64,000 nucleotides of DNA from Neisseria animaloris (GTDB taxonomy: Bacteria; Pseudomonadota; Gammaproteobacteria; Burkholderiales; Neisseriaceae): NCBI RefSeq assembly GCF_900637855.1, contig NZ_LR134440.1, positions 1,550,001 through 1,614,000 on the forward strand. Direction: 5' to 3'. Position numbers and translations under genes: made by a program. Shown here piece after piece: positions 47,154 through 58,120 of this stretch (the stretch's first letter is position 1; each line of letters starts with the position of its first letter). The notes below the pieces were generated by a model. The model was not told the origin of the DNA, made no database searches, and saw only the letters and a list, made by a program, of their open reading frames with translations.

Positions 47154-49412
47154 ATGTTACAAATTGAAATCGACGGTAAACAGATTGCAGTCAAGCAGGG
47201 TGCGACCGTAATGGAAGCGGCGCACGAGCTGGGCACTTATATCCCGCATTTCTGCTACCACAAAAAATTATCCATTGCCGCCAACTGCCGCATGTGCTTG
47301 GTGGAGGTGGAAAAAGCCCCCAAACCCTTGCCTGCCTGTGCCACGCCGGTAACAGACGGCATGGTGGTGCATACCCATTCCGCCAAGGCCAAGCAGGCGC
47401 AGGAAGGCGTGATGGAATTTCTGCTCATCAACCACCCGCTGGATTGCCCGATTTGCGACCAAGGCGGTGAGTGTCAGTTGCAGGATTTGGCCGTGGGTTA
47501 CGGTAAATCGTCAAGCCGTTACCAAGAAGAAAAACGCTCGGTTGTGCCTAAAGATATGGGGCCGTTGGTGTCGGCGGAAGAAATGAGCCGCTGTATCCAC
47601 TGTACCCGCTGTGCGCGCTTTACCGAAGAGATTGCCGGTTTGCAGGAAATCGCTATGGCCAATCGCGGCGAGTTTTCCGAAATCATGCCGTTTATCGGCA
47701 AAGCGGTGGAAACCGAGTTGTCCGGCAACGTGATTGATTTGTGTCCGGTGGGTGCCTTAACCAGCAAACCGTTCCGCTACGATGCCCGCTCTTGGGAATT
47801 GAGCCGCCGCAAAACCATTTCCGCACATGATGCTTTGGGCAGCAATTTAATCGTGCAAACCAAAGACCACACCGTACGCCGCGTGTTGCCGTTGGAAAAT
47901 GAAGCCGTGAACGAATGCTGGATTTCCGACCGCGACCGCTTCGCCTACGAAGGCCTGTATCACGAAAGCCGTCTGAAAACCCCGAAAATCAAACACGGCG
48001 GCCAATGGCATGAAGTGGATTGGCAAACCGCGCTCGAATATGTGCGTAAAACCTTAGATTGCATTCAAAAAGAAGACGGCCAAGATGCGGTAGGTATTTG
48101 GGCCAACCCGATGAATACCGTTGAAGAGCTGTATCTGGCCAAAAAACTTTCAGACGGCCTCAATATCAAGCATTTCGACACACGCTTGATGCAGCAAGAC
48201 AGCCGCCTTGCGGGCAGCTTGAAAGGTGCACAATGGCTGGGTCAAAGCATTGAAAGTTTGGGCAATGCCGATGCCGTGCTGGTTGTGGGCGCGAATCTGC
48301 GCAAAGAACAACCGCTGCTGACTGCCCGTTTGCGCCGCGCCGCTAAGTCTTACATGGCGTTGAGCATCATTGCCAGCAGCAAAGAAGAGCTGCATATGCC
48401 CCTGCTGGCACAAGAAGCCGTGCACCCGAACGAATGGGCAGGCCGTCTGAAAAACATGGCGCAAGACCTTGAAAACGCTGTTTCAGGTAGCCTGAAAAAT
48501 GCCGAAAAAGCGGCAATCGTGTTGGGTGCCGAAGTGCAAAACCACCCCGATTATGCGGCGGTTTATGCTGCCGCTCAGGAATTGGCCGATGCCACCGGTG
48601 CGGTTTTGGGTGTTCTGCCGCAAGCCGCCAACAGCGTGAGTGCGGATGTGTTGGGCGTGAACCGCGGCAACAGCATTCAAGAAATGTTGGCGCAACCGAA
48701 AAAAGCGGTATTGCTGCTGAATGTAGAACCTGAAATCGACGTTGCGAACGGCGGTAAAGCGGTCGATGCATTGAAGCAAGCCCAAAGCGTGATGGCATTT
48801 ACGCCGTTTGAAAGCGAAACCTTGCGCGAAGTGTGCGATGTGATGTTGCCGATCGCGCCGTTTACTGAAACATCGGGCAGCTTCATCAGCATGGAAGGCC
48901 GTCTGCAATCGTTCCACGGTGTGGTAAAAGGCTTTGCCGATTCGCGTCCGTTGTGGAAAGTTTTGCGTGTGCTGGGCAATGTGTTCGAGCTGGAAGGCTT
49001 CGAATACGACAGCAGCGAGCAAGTGTTGAGAGAAGCGGTAAACAAAGAAAGCCTGCCTGAAAAACTCAACAACCGCAGCACTTGGCAAGGCGAAGCCGTT
49101 CAGACGGCCTCCGGTTTGGTGCGCGTAGGCGGTGTGGGCATCTACCATACCGATGCGATTGTGCGCCGCTCCGCTCCGTTGCAAGCGACTTCACATGCAC
49201 AAGTGCCTGCCGCCCGTATTCATCCTAACACCTTGGCTGCTTTGGGTTTGCAAGACGGCGAGGCCGTGCAGGCAGGGCAGGGCAGCGCGGCGGTTGGTGT
49301 GCGTGTAAGCGCCGATGCGGGCCTGCCTGAAAATGTTGTGTATCTGCCGCTGCATTCTGAAAATGCTGCGTCGGGTGCGTTGATGAACACTATCGAACTG
49401 ACGCGGGGTTAA
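47154..49412 (+). CDS. nuoG: NADH-quinone oxidoreductase subunit G
   Basis: 752 residues, the largest peripheral subunit, carrying several Fe-S clusters. Cysteines for N1b ([15 protein letters not shown]...C), the His-Cys3 cluster N5 ([14 protein letters not shown]) and N4 (CIHCTRC...CPVGA) are all present in the first 205 residues. The rest resembles molybdopterin oxidoreductases without the cofactor. It is shorter than E. coli NuoG and fits the betaproteobacterial type. An Eikenella-dialect DUS and several AG copies lie inside the C-terminal half. Confidence 0.97.
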   Translation: MLQIEIDGKQIAVKQGATVMEAAHELGTYIPHFCYHKKLSIAANCRMCLVEVEKAPKPLPACATPVTDGMVVHTHSAKAKQAQEGVMEFLLINHPLDCPICDQGGECQLQDLAVGYGKSSSRYQEEKRSVVPKDMGPLVSAEEMSRCIHCTRCARFTEEIAGLQEIAMANRGEFSEIMPFIGKAVETELSGNVIDLCPVGALTSKPFRYDARSWELSRRKTISAHDALGSNLIVQTKDHTVRRVLPLENEAVNECWISDRDRFAYEGLYHESRLKTPKIKHGGQWHEVDWQTALEYVRKTLDCIQKEDGQDAVGIWANPMNTVEELYLAKKLSDGLNIKHFDTRLMQQDSRLAGSLKGAQWLGQSIESLGNADAVLVVGANLRKEQPLLTARLRRAAKSYMALSIIASSKEELHMPLLAQEAVHPNEWAGRLKNMAQDLENAVSGSLKNAEKAAIVLGAEVQNHPDYAAVYAAAQELADATGAVLGVLPQAANSVSADVLGVNRGNSIQEMLAQPKKAVLLLNVEPEIDVANGGKAVDALKQAQSVMAFTPFESETLREVCDVMLPIAPFTETSGSFISMEGRLQSFHGVVKGFADSRPLWKVLRVLGNVFELEGFEYDSSEQVLREAVNKESLPEKLNNRSTWQGEAVQTASGLVRVGGVGIYHTDAIVRRSAPLQATSHAQVPAARIHPNTLAALGLQDGEAVQAGQGSAAVGVRVSADAGLPENVVYLPLHSENAASGALMNTIELTRG

Positions 49413-49414
49413 TC

Positions 49415-50464
49415 ATGCAGGAATGGTTCCAAGCCTTGTTGGGTAATGAGATCGGCTTAATCGTTTCGATTGTGCTGAAAATCGTGATTATCTTGATCCC
49501 GTTGATTTTGACGGTGGCTTATCTTACCTACTTCGAGCGTAAGGTAATCGGCTATATGCAGCTGCGCGTCGGCCCTAACGTAACCGGCCCGTTTGGTTTG
49601 ATTCAGCCGTTTGCCGACGTGTTGAAGTTGCTGTTTAAAGAAGTTACCCGCCCCAAACTGTCGAATAAAGCGTTGTTTTATATCGGCCCGATGATGTCGC
49701 TGATGCCTGCGTTTGCAGCTTGGGCGGTGATTCCGTTTTCTGATGAATGGCTGCTGACCAATGTGGATGCGGGTTTGCTGTATATTCTGATGATTACCTC
49801 TTTATCGGTGTATGGTGTGATCATTGCGGGTTGGGCTTCCAACTCCAAATATTCATTCTTAGGTGCCATGCGTTCTTCAGCCCAAACCATTTCTTACGAA
49901 ATTGCCATGGGTGCGGCATTGGTATGTGTGGTAATGGTTTCGGGTAGCATGAATTTCAAAGAAATTGTTGCCAGCCAAGCCCAAGGCATTGCCGGCGGTT
50001 CGATTTTCTCTTGGAACTGGTTTGCTTTGTTCCCCGTATTCATCGTGTATCTGATTTCCGCCGTAGCCGAAACCAACCGTGCACCGTTCGACGTTGCCGA
50101 AGGCGAGTCGGAAATCGTGGCCGGTTTCCATGTGGAGTATTCGGGCTTTGCATTTGCCCTGTTCTTCCTTGCCGAATATATTTTCATGATTCTGATCGGT
50201 GCGCTTACCGCCATCATGTTCTTAGGCGGTTGGCTGTCTCCGTTCCCGCAAAGCTGGGGTATTATCGGTACGCCGAGCGCATTTTGGATGTTCTTGAAAA
50301 TGGCCTTTATCCTTTACGGCTATTTGTGGATTCGTGCCACTTTCCCGCGTTACCGTTACGACCAAATTATGCGCTTGGGCTGGAAAGTGCTGATTCCGGT
50401 AACTTTTGTGTGCATCGTATTGCTCGGTTTGTGGATGATTTCGCCCCTAAGCCTATGGTCGTAG
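49415..50464 (+). CDS. nuoH: NADH-quinone oxidoreductase subunit H
   Basis: 349 residues, eight transmembrane segments. It forms the quinone chamber in the membrane arm. Conserved [17 protein letters not shown] (near 33-50) and [27 protein letters not shown] (near 213-240) are intact. It starts 2 bp after the nuoG stop. Confidence 0.97.
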   Translation: MQEWFQALLGNEIGLIVSIVLKIVIILIPLILTVAYLTYFERKVIGYMQLRVGPNVTGPFGLIQPFADVLKLLFKEVTRPKLSNKALFYIGPMMSLMPAFAAWAVIPFSDEWLLTNVDAGLLYILMITSLSVYGVIIAGWASNSKYSFLGAMRSSAQTISYEIAMGAALVCVVMVSGSMNFKEIVASQAQGIAGGSIFSWNWFALFPVFIVYLISAVAETNRAPFDVAEGESEIVAGFHVEYSGFAFALFFLAEYIFMILIGALTAIMFLGGWLSPFPQSWGIIGTPSAFWMFLKMAFILYGYLWIRATFPRYRYDQIMRLGWKVLIPVTFVCIVLLGLWMISPLSLWS

Positions 50465-50630
50465 TTGATGAGATTACATTGAAATTTGAAAGCTTACCGT
50501 TAATCGTATGTAATAAGTATCTTGAGACAAGAGAGTGTGTTTTTTTCTATTGAAAAAGATTGCAAAATAACAAAGCTGAAGGTGCTTTTGTGTATTGATA
50601 GATTAGTTATTTATCATGTGGAGAGGAAAT

Positions 50631-51428
50631 ATGGTTTTACAAAAAACTGTTTTTCGTATCGCACAAATGGATTGTTCTTGTGAAGAGCAGTTAATTCGCA
50701 TGAAATTAGATGATGTGGTTGAAGTTAAAAAACTTCAGTTTAATTTATCAAATAAAACTTTAACGGTGTACCATGAAGATGGTGGTAAATCTGTTTTAGA
50801 ACATCTACAAACATTGGGTTGGGACATTCAATGTATTGAGCACACGCGGGTTGATTCAGTAGAGATTCCTGTTGAGCAACAACAGAAAAAGTTGTTGTAT
50901 GTGGTGTTAGTCATTAATTTTGTGTTCTTTCTGATTGAAAGTATTGCAGGGTGGTGGTCACACTCAGTAGGTTTGATAGCAGATAGTTTGGACATGTTGG
51001 CAGACAGCTTAGTTTATTTTATGGCTTTATTGGCTGTGGGTAAAAGTACGATTTATAAGAAAAATATTGCGTATTGGGCTGGGTGGTTTCAGATAACTTT
51101 AGCTGTAATGGGTCTTATAGAAGTGTTAAAACGATTTTGGGATTTTGAGATGTTACCTGATTTTAAAATGATGATGTGGGTGTCATGTTTGGCTTTAATG
51201 GCTAACGTAGTGTGTTTGTATTTATTGCGCCAAAATGGTAGTCAAGAAGAACATATGCAGGCTAGTATGATTTTTACTTCTAATGATGTATTGGTAAATT
51301 TGGGAGTGATTGTGGCAGGTGCTTTGGTATTATGGTGGCAATCACCCTATCCAGATTTGATTGTTGGTGTCATTGTATTTGCATGGGTAATTTTAGGTGC
51401 AATTAGAATATTGAAATTGGCACGATGA
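50631..51428 (+). CDS. CDF-type cation transporter with N-terminal HMA-like domain, inserted in nuo operon
   Basis: 265 residues. Residues 1-75 look like a heavy-metal-associated ferredoxin fold with MDCSCEEQLIRM in the metal-loop position (C-x-C instead of CxxC). Five to six transmembrane segments follow with cation-diffusion-facilitator features: GLIADSLDMLADS in the TM2 position and SNDVLVNLGV in the TM5 position. The usual cytoplasmic CDF C-terminal domain is missing. A divalent-metal exporter is inferred; the metal is unknown. GAGAGGAAAT sets the ATG at 50631 rather than the ATG at 50616. The gene is very AT-rich compared with nuoH and nuoI, pointing to horizontal origin. Confidence 0.8.
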   Translation: MVLQKTVFRIAQMDCSCEEQLIRMKLDDVVEVKKLQFNLSNKTLTVYHEDGGKSVLEHLQTLGWDIQCIEHTRVDSVEIPVEQQQKKLLYVVLVINFVFFLIESIAGWWSHSVGLIADSLDMLADSLVYFMALLAVGKSTIYKKNIAYWAGWFQITLAVMGLIEVLKRFWDFEMLPDFKMMMWVSCLALMANVVCLYLLRQNGSQEEHMQASMIFTSNDVLVNLGVIVAGALVLWWQSPYPDLIVGVIVFAWVILGAIRILKLAR

Positions 51429-51588
51429 ATAGAACGAAGCATTTGACGGCAGTCGGTTGAATTTTTATGCAGAAAAATTTTTGAAGAAATATTATGGAAG
51501 TGATTTGTTTAATAAACAGTTTTTTATTAACCAAGATAAATTTTTAATTAAAAGAAAGCTATCCGCAACAATAGGGTAGGGTGTAATT

Positions 51589-52068
51589 ATGGCAAATTTA
51601 GTCAAAACCTTCCTGCTAGGCGAATTGGTAAAAGGCATGGGTGTTACGCTCAAAAACTTTTTCGCCCGCAAAGAAACCATTATGTTCCCCGAAGAAAAAA
51701 CGCCGCAATCCGTGCGTTTCCGCGGCCTGCATGCCCAGCGTCGCTATCCGAACGGGGAAGAGCGCTGCATTGCCTGCAAACTGTGCGAAGCGGTTTGCCC
51801 GGCAATGGCGATTAATATCGAATCGGAGCAACGCGAAGACGGCAGCCGCCGTACCACCCGTTACGATATCGATTTGACCAAGTGCATTTTTTGCGGCTTT
51901 TGCGAAGAAGCCTGCCCGACCGATGCCATTGTGGAAACCCATATTCTCGAATACCACGGTGAGAAACGTGGCGATCTGTATTACACCAAACCTATGCTGC
52001 TGGCGATTGGCGATAAATACGAAAATGAAATCGCCAAACGTAAAGCGGCTGATGCACCGTATCGTTAG
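51589..52068 (+). CDS. nuoI: NADH-quinone oxidoreductase subunit I
   Basis: 159 residues, two [4Fe-4S] clusters (N6a, N6b) in [12 protein letters not shown] and [12 protein letters not shown]. It relays electrons from NuoG to NuoB. The GGTAGGGTG before the start is a fair ribosome binding site; the 160 bp upstream are AT-rich and belong to the inserted segment. Confidence 0.97.
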   Translation: MANLVKTFLLGELVKGMGVTLKNFFARKETIMFPEEKTPQSVRFRGLHAQRRYPNGEERCIACKLCEAVCPAMAINIESEQREDGSRRTTRYDIDLTKCIFCGFCEEACPTDAIVETHILEYHGEKRGDLYYTKPMLLAIGDKYENEIAKRKAADAPYR

Positions 52069-52080
52069 AGGAGCAGAAAG

Positions 52081-52737
52081 ATGACTTTTACGACCATTCT
52101 GTTCTATGTGTTGGCAGCTATCGTGCTTTTCGGTGCGTTAAAAACCGTAACGGTAAAAAACCCCGTGCATGCCGCACTCTATCTGGTGCTGACTTTCAGT
52201 ACGAGTGCCATGATTTGGATGTTGATGCAAGCGGAGTTTTTGGGCATTACTTTGGTGCTGGTGTATGTCGGTGCGGTAATGGTGTTGTTCTTGTTCGTGG
52301 TTATGATGTTGAACATCGATATTGAGGAAATGCGTGCCGGCTTCTGGCGGCATGCTCCCGTTGCCGGTTTGGTCGGCGTATTGATGGCCGTTGCGCTGAT
52401 TTTGATTTTGGTGAACCCGAAAACCAATTTGGCCGCTTTCGGTGCAATGAAGGATATCCCTGCCGATTACAATAATATTCGTGATTTAGGCAGCCAGATT
52501 TATACGACATATCTGTTGCCGTTTGAGTTGGCCGGTGTTTTGTTGGTGCTGGGTATGATTGCCGCCATTGCTTTGGTACACCGTAAAACTTATAACCCGC
52601 GCTATATTAATCCTGCCGATCAAGTCAAAGTAAGCGCCAAAGAAGGCCGTTTCCGCATGGTAAAAATGGAAGCTGTAGTGCCGTCTGAAGAAAAAGAAGT
52701 TTCAGACGGCCAAGAAGAAGAGGAGGGCAAAGTATGA
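52081..52737 (+). CDS. nuoJ: NADH-quinone oxidoreductase subunit J
   Basis: 218 residues with five transmembrane segments and a charged tail. The tail ([19 protein letters not shown]) is written by two facing uptake-sequence cores (GCCGTCTGAA ... TTCAGACGGC), so DUS insertion appears to have shaped the C-terminus. Overlaps nuoK by 4 bp. Confidence 0.96.
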   Translation: MTFTTILFYVLAAIVLFGALKTVTVKNPVHAALYLVLTFSTSAMIWMLMQAEFLGITLVLVYVGAVMVLFLFVVMMLNIDIEEMRAGFWRHAPVAGLVGVLMAVALILILVNPKTNLAAFGAMKDIPADYNNIRDLGSQIYTTYLLPFELAGVLLVLGMIAAIALVHRKTYNPRYINPADQVKVSAKEGRFRMVKMEAVVPSEEKEVSDGQEEEEGKV

Positions 52738-53039
52738 TTACCTTGACGCATTACTTGGTTTTGGCTGCGCTTCTCTTCGGTATCAGTGCTATGGGCATTT
52801 TTATGAACCGTAAAAACGTGCTGATTCTGCTGATGTCGATTGAGCTGATGTTATTGGCGGTTAATTTTAATTTCATCGCATTTTCACAGCATTTGGGTGA
52901 TACCGCCGGCCAGATTTTCGTATTTTTCGTATTGACGGTAGCTGCTGCTGAATCCGCCATCGGTTTGGCTATTATGGTGTTGGTGTTCCGTAACCGTAAC
53001 ACAATCAATGTGGCCGATTTGAACAGCCTTAAAGGTTAA
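52734..53039 (+). CDS. nuoK: NADH-quinone oxidoreductase subunit K
   Basis: 101 residues, three transmembrane segments, MrpC-like. Conserved membrane glutamates are in [10 protein letters not shown] and [11 protein letters not shown]. Translationally coupled to nuoJ (ATGA). Confidence 0.97.
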   Translation: MITLTHYLVLAALLFGISAMGIFMNRKNVLILLMSIELMLLAVNFNFIAFSQHLGDTAGQIFVFFVLTVAAAESAIGLAIMVLVFRNRNTINVADLNSLKG

Positions 53040-53057
53040 TCGGGAGAATAAGCAATA

Positions 53058-55088
53058 ATGAGTGAGATGAACTTATATCTGGCGATTGCCTTGATTCCGT
53101 TGGCAGGATCGCTGTTGGCCGGGCTGTTTGGAAAGCAAATCGGCCGGGCCGGAGCACACACCGTAACCATTTTAGGTGTGGGAATCTCCACCGTCTTATC
53201 GGGTTGGGTATTGTATGGTTTCCTCAATGGTACACGTACCCGCTTTGATGAGAATGTGTACACATGGTTAACCATGGGCGGCTTGGATTTTTCAGTCGGT
53301 TTTTTGGTAGACACCCTTACTGCCATGATGATGGTGGTGGTAACCAGCGTATCTTTGATGGTGCATATCTATACCATTGGCTATATGCATGATGAAAAAG
53401 TAGGCTACCAACGTTTTTTCAGTTATATCTCATTATTCACTTTCAGTATGCTGATGTTGGTGATGAGTAATAACTTTATTCAGCTTTTCTTCGGATGGGA
53501 GGCCGTCGGCTTAGTGTCTTATCTGTTGATCGGTTTCTACTTCAAACGGGAAAGCGCAATTTTTGCCAATCTGAAAGCCTTTTTAGTAAACCGCGTGGGT
53601 GACTTCGGTTTCTTGTTGGGTATCGGTTTGGTATTGGCTTATTTCGGCGGTAGTTTGCGTTATGCGGATGTGTTTGCTTATCTGCCGAATGTGCAGAATG
53701 CCACTATCCAACTGTTTCCCGGAATGGAATGGTCGTTGATGACGGTTACCTGCTTGTTGCTGTTTGTAGGAGCAATGGGTAAATCGGCACAGTTTCCTCT
53801 GCATGTGTGGTTGCCTGATTCTATGGAAGGCCCGACACCAATTTCCGCATTGATTCATGCGGCAACCATGGTAACCGCCGGTTTGTTCATGGTGTCGCGC
53901 ATGTCTCCGATGTATGAGATGAGCTCAACCGCACTGAGTGTAATCATGGTGGTCGGTGCGATTACTGCGTTGTTTATGGGCTTCTTAGGTACGATTCAAA
54001 ACGACATCAAACGTGTGGTTGCTTATTCTACTTTGTCGCAATTGGGCTATATGACGGTCGCTCTGGGCGCATCGGCTTATTCGATTGCTATGTTCCATGT
54101 AATGACGCACGCCTTTTTTAAAGCCTTACTGTTTTTGGCCGCAGGTAGCACTATCATCGGCATGCATCACGATCAAGATATGCGCCATATGGGTAATTTG
54201 AAAAAGTACATGCCGATTACTTGGATTACCATGTTAATTGGTAACTTATCATTAATCGGTACCCCGTTTTTTGCCGGCTTCTATTCTAAAGATTCTATTA
54301 TTGAAGCAGCCCATGCCAGCACTTTGCCGGGGAGCGGGTTTGCCTACTTCGCCGTGCTTGCCAGTGTGTTTGTAACGGCGTTTTACGCATTCCGCCAATA
54401 CTTTATGGTATTCCACGGTAAAGAAAAATGGCGTGAACTTCCTGAGCATCATGATGAACACCACGATGACGGACACCATCACGGTTTAGGGAAAAACGAC
54501 AATCCGCATGAAAGCCCATGGGTGGTTACGTTGCCGTTGATTTTGCTGGCCATTCCGTCGGTAATCATTGGTTATATTGCAATTGAACCCATGCTCTATG
54601 GCGATTTTTTCAAAGATGTGATTTTCGTGAATCATGAAGTCCACCCGACAATGGCTCTCTTGAAAGAAGAGTTTCACGGCCCGTTGGCGATGGTTGCACA
54701 TAGTTTGCACACTCCGGTGTTGTATTTAGCGGTTGCCGGTGTAGTTAGTGCTTGGATTCTGTATGTTAAAGCGCCGCATTTGCCTGCAAAGATTGCTGCC
54801 GCTTTCAGCCCGGTTTACAAGTTGCTTGATAACAAATACTACTTGGATACGATTTACTTTAATGTATTTGCCAAAGGCAGCCGTGCATTGGGTAATTTCT
54901 TCTGGAAAGTAGGTGATACCGCCATTATTGATAACGGTATTGTAAACGGTTCGGCAAAATTAGTAGGTGCCGTTGCCGCCCAAATCCGCAAAATGCAGAC
55001 CGGCTTTATTTACACTTACGCAGCCGCAATGGTTTTTGGCGTGTTGGTGTTGATCGGTATGACGTTCTGGCATTTATTTGCCGGTTAA
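53058..55088 (+). CDS. nuoL: NADH-quinone oxidoreductase subunit L
   Basis: 676 residues, antiporter-like proton-pumping subunit at the far end of the membrane arm, ending in the lateral helix region. Proton-channel signatures: FFGWEAVGLVSYLLIGF, KSAQFPLHVWLPDSMEGPTPISALIHAATMVTAG. A His/Asp-rich loop (EHHDEHHDDGHHHG, residues 463-476) lies between transmembrane segments; it is unusual and could bind metal. Confidence 0.97.
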   Translation: MSEMNLYLAIALIPLAGSLLAGLFGKQIGRAGAHTVTILGVGISTVLSGWVLYGFLNGTRTRFDENVYTWLTMGGLDFSVGFLVDTLTAMMMVVVTSVSLMVHIYTIGYMHDEKVGYQRFFSYISLFTFSMLMLVMSNNFIQLFFGWEAVGLVSYLLIGFYFKRESAIFANLKAFLVNRVGDFGFLLGIGLVLAYFGGSLRYADVFAYLPNVQNATIQLFPGMEWSLMTVTCLLLFVGAMGKSAQFPLHVWLPDSMEGPTPISALIHAATMVTAGLFMVSRMSPMYEMSSTALSVIMVVGAITALFMGFLGTIQNDIKRVVAYSTLSQLGYMTVALGASAYSIAMFHVMTHAFFKALLFLAAGSTIIGMHHDQDMRHMGNLKKYMPITWITMLIGNLSLIGTPFFAGFYSKDSIIEAAHASTLPGSGFAYFAVLASVFVTAFYAFRQYFMVFHGKEKWRELPEHHDEHHDDGHHHGLGKNDNPHESPWVVTLPLILLAIPSVIIGYIAIEPMLYGDFFKDVIFVNHEVHPTMALLKEEFHGPLAMVAHSLHTPVLYLAVAGVVSAWILYVKAPHLPAKIAAAFSPVYKLLDNKYYLDTIYFNVFAKGSRALGNFFWKVGDTAIIDNGIVNGSAKLVGAVAAQIRKMQTGFIYTYAAAMVFGVLVLIGMTFWHLFAG

Positions 55089-55118
55089 GTGGGAATTCAA
55101 TCTTAAGAATGTCAGGTT

Positions 55119-56621
55119 ATGAATATGTTAGATAACTTACTCAGTTTAGCTGTATGGGTGCCGATAGCAGCGGGTGTGCTGGTATTGGCAACCGGCTCCG
55201 ATAGCCGAGCCGGTATTGCCCGTGTGCTGGCTTTTATCGGCGCATTGGCCGGTTTCTTGGTAACGCTGCCGTTATTTACCCGGTTTGACCGGTTAAGCGG
55301 AGGCTATCAGTTTACCGAGTTCCATAGTTGGATTCCTGCTTTAAATATCAACTATGCTTTGGGTGTGGACGGTATTTCGGTATTGTTTATCATCTTGAAC
55401 AGCTTTATCACGTTGATGGTGGTATTGGCCGGATGGCAAGTGATTCAGAAGCGCCCGGCGCAATATATGGCGGCGTTTTTGATTATGTCGGGTTTGATTA
55501 ACGGAGCTTTTTCTGCACAAGATGCCATTCTGTTTTATGTATTCTTTGAAGGCATGCTGATTCCGTTGTATTTAATCATCGGTATGTGGGGTGGCCCACG
55601 TCGTGTATATGCTTCAGTGAAGCTGTTTCTCTATACTCTGCTCGGATCGTTGCTGATGTTGGTAGGGTTGGTTTATCTGTCTTATCAAATCGGCGGCAGT
55701 TTCTCGATTGTGGATTTCCAAAATTTGAAGCAGATTCCGTTGGGTGTTCAGCAGTTTCTGTTTATCGCATTCTTCCTATCATTTGCTGTGAAAGTACCGA
55801 TGTGGCCGGTACATACGTGGTTGCCTGATGCTCACGTTGAAGCACCTACCGGAGGTTCGATGGTGTTGGCGGCAATTACATTGAAAGTGGGGGCATATGG
55901 TTTCTTACGTTTTGTTTTGCCTATTCTGCCTGATGCTTCACGCTTCTTTGCTCCTACAATCATTGTGCTTTCTCTGATTGCGGTAATTTACATCGGTATG
56001 GTGGCGTTAGTGCAAACTGACATGAAAAAACTGGTGGCTTATTCTTCCATCAGCCATATGGGATTTGTCACTTTAGGTATGTTTTTGTTTGCGGGCGGTT
56101 ATTTGAATGACTGGGCATTAAAAGGTGCTGTTATTCAGATGATTTCCCACGGATTTGTTTCTGCTGCCATGTTTATGTGTATCGGTGTAATGTACGACCG
56201 CCTGCACTCGCGAAATATCGCCGATTACGGTGGTGTAGTAAATGTAATGCCGAAATTTGCTGCGTTTATGATGTTGTTTGCGATGGCTAATGCCGGTTTA
56301 CCTGCAACCTCGGGTTTTGTCGGTGAATTTATGGTTATTATGGGTGCGGTAGAAGTTAATTTCTGGGTGGGCGCTTTGGCTGCTTTAACTTTGATTTATG
56401 GTGCCGCTTATACGTTGTGGATGTACAAGCGGGTGATTTTTGGTGCCATTACCAATCCCGAAGTAGAAAAACTGCAAGATATCAATTGCCGTGAGTTTGC
56501 TATTTTGGCTATTTTGGCGTTGGCGATTCTGGGCATGGGTTTGTATCCGCAAGCCTTCATTGAAGTAATCCACCAAGCTGCCAACGATTTGATTACCCAT
56601 GTGGCGCAAAGCAAGATTTGA
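55119..56621 (+). CDS. nuoM: NADH-quinone oxidoreductase subunit M
   Basis: 500 residues, antiporter-like subunit with about 14 transmembrane segments. Signatures: FYVFFEGMLIPLYLIIGMWGG and KVPMWPVHTWLPDAHVEAPTGGS. An in-frame ATG at 55125 could also be used. Confidence 0.97.
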   Translation: MNMLDNLLSLAVWVPIAAGVLVLATGSDSRAGIARVLAFIGALAGFLVTLPLFTRFDRLSGGYQFTEFHSWIPALNINYALGVDGISVLFIILNSFITLMVVLAGWQVIQKRPAQYMAAFLIMSGLINGAFSAQDAILFYVFFEGMLIPLYLIIGMWGGPRRVYASVKLFLYTLLGSLLMLVGLVYLSYQIGGSFSIVDFQNLKQIPLGVQQFLFIAFFLSFAVKVPMWPVHTWLPDAHVEAPTGGSMVLAAITLKVGAYGFLRFVLPILPDASRFFAPTIIVLSLIAVIYIGMVALVQTDMKKLVAYSSISHMGFVTLGMFLFAGGYLNDWALKGAVIQMISHGFVSAAMFMCIGVMYDRLHSRNIADYGGVVNVMPKFAAFMMLFAMANAGLPATSGFVGEFMVIMGAVEVNFWVGALAALTLIYGAAYTLWMYKRVIFGAITNPEVEKLQDINCREFAILAILALAILGMGLYPQAFIEVIHQAANDLITHVAQSKI

Positions 56622-56630
56622 GGTGTGTGA

Positions 56631-58073
56631 ATGAACTGGACTGATTTGAATTTAATTCCTGCCATGCCTGAAATCGTTTTGCTTTCGGCATTATTTACCG
56701 TGCTGCTGATTGATCTGTGGGTAAGTGATAAAAACCGCTATATTACTCACATTCTCAGCTTGCTTTCACTCGTAGCGGTTGCCGTTACGCAATGGGCGGT
56801 ATGGGCTTCCGGCAGTATGTCTGCATTCAGTGGGATGTATATTGCCGACGGGATGTCGCAGTTGTCGAAAATGGTTATGTATGCGGTATTGTTTGCTTTA
56901 TTTGTGTACAGCAAGCCGTATAATCAGGTGCGCAATATTTTTAAAGGCGAATTTTATACGTTGTCGTTATTTGCATTAACCGGTATGAGCATAATGGTAA
57001 GTGCCGGCCATTTTCTGACCGCCTATATCGGTTTGGAGCTTTTATCTCTCGCACTGTATGCAATGATTGCTTTGCGTCGTGATTCGGCAGAAGCGGCAGA
57101 AGCCGCCTTAAAGTATTTCGTACTGGGCGCATTGGCTTCCGGTTTGTTGTTATACGGTATTTCAATGGTGTATGGAGCAACAGGGTCTCTTGAATTTGCC
57201 ACCGTATTGGCCAATGCCTACGACGGTGAGGCGAATACTTGGTTGTTAAAACTGGGTTTGGTATTTATCGTGGTGGCTGTAGCCTTTAAACTCGGTGCCG
57301 TACCGTTTCATATGTGGGTACCTGATGTATACCAAGGTGCGCCTACTTCCGTTGCCGCTTTTGTAGGTACCGCTCCTAAAGTTGCTGCTGTGGTGTTTGC
57401 TTTCCGTATTTTAGTTACCGGTTTGGGAACGACTGCTGCGGATTGGGCTCCGATGTTGGCTATTTTGGCGGTTATATCGTTGGTAGTCGGTAACTTGGTT
57501 GCCATTATGCAAACTAACATCAAGCGCATGCTTGCGTACTCTACAATCAGCCACATGGGATTTATTTTGTTGGCGTTTATGGCCGGAGCAATCGGTTTTA
57601 CCGCCGGGTTGTATTACGCTATTACTTATGTGGTTATGGGCTTGGTAGGTTTCGGCGTATTGATGTTGTTGTCTAATGAAGCACATGAATGCGAGGATAT
57701 CAACGATCTGGCAGGGCTCAACCAGCGTAATGCTTGGTATGCTTTTCTAATGTTGTTGGCAATGTTCTCTATGGCTGGTATCCCGCCGTTAATGGGTTTC
57801 TATGCCAAGTTTGCCGTTATTAAAGCATTATTATCGCAAGGCTATATTTGGTTATCGGTTTTCGCAGTGGTTATGTCGTTAATAGGTGCGTTTTACTATT
57901 TACGAGTAGTAAAGGTGATTTATTTCGATAATGCAAATAACCATCATCCGATTGGCAGCAACTTTGCCACTAAAGTGTTTTTATCATTGAACGCAGGTTT
58001 ATTGCTGGTGTGGGGTGTTATGCCTCAAAGTATGATGGATTGGTGTTTGAAAGCGTTAGAAAATACTTTATAA
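56631..58073 (+). CDS. nuoN: NADH-quinone oxidoreductase subunit N
   Basis: 480 residues, antiporter-like subunit, last gene of the operon. LLSLALYAMIALRRDSAEAAEAALKYFVLGALASG and KLGAVPFHMWVPDVYQGAPTSVAAF are conserved. It starts 9 bp after nuoM and is followed by a strong terminator. Confidence 0.97.
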   Translation: MNWTDLNLIPAMPEIVLLSALFTVLLIDLWVSDKNRYITHILSLLSLVAVAVTQWAVWASGSMSAFSGMYIADGMSQLSKMVMYAVLFALFVYSKPYNQVRNIFKGEFYTLSLFALTGMSIMVSAGHFLTAYIGLELLSLALYAMIALRRDSAEAAEAALKYFVLGALASGLLLYGISMVYGATGSLEFATVLANAYDGEANTWLLKLGLVFIVVAVAFKLGAVPFHMWVPDVYQGAPTSVAAFVGTAPKVAAVVFAFRILVTGLGTTAADWAPMLAILAVISLVVGNLVAIMQTNIKRMLAYSTISHMGFILLAFMAGAIGFTAGLYYAITYVVMGLVGFGVLMLLSNEAHECEDINDLAGLNQRNAWYAFLMLLAMFSMAGIPPLMGFYAKFAVIKALLSQGYIWLSVFAVVMSLIGAFYYLRVVKVIYFDNANNHHPIGSNFATKVFLSLNAGLLLVWGVMPQSMMDWCLKALENTL

Positions 58074-58094
58074 AAGAAATAAATTAATATAGTG

Positions 58095-58120
58095 CGGCAG
58101 CCTTAAGGCTGCCGTTTTTT
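58095..58120 (+). terminator. nuo operon terminator
   Basis: CGGCAGCC, TTAA loop, GGCTGCCG, then six T; 21 bp after the nuoN stop. Classic intrinsic terminator. Confidence 0.92.
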
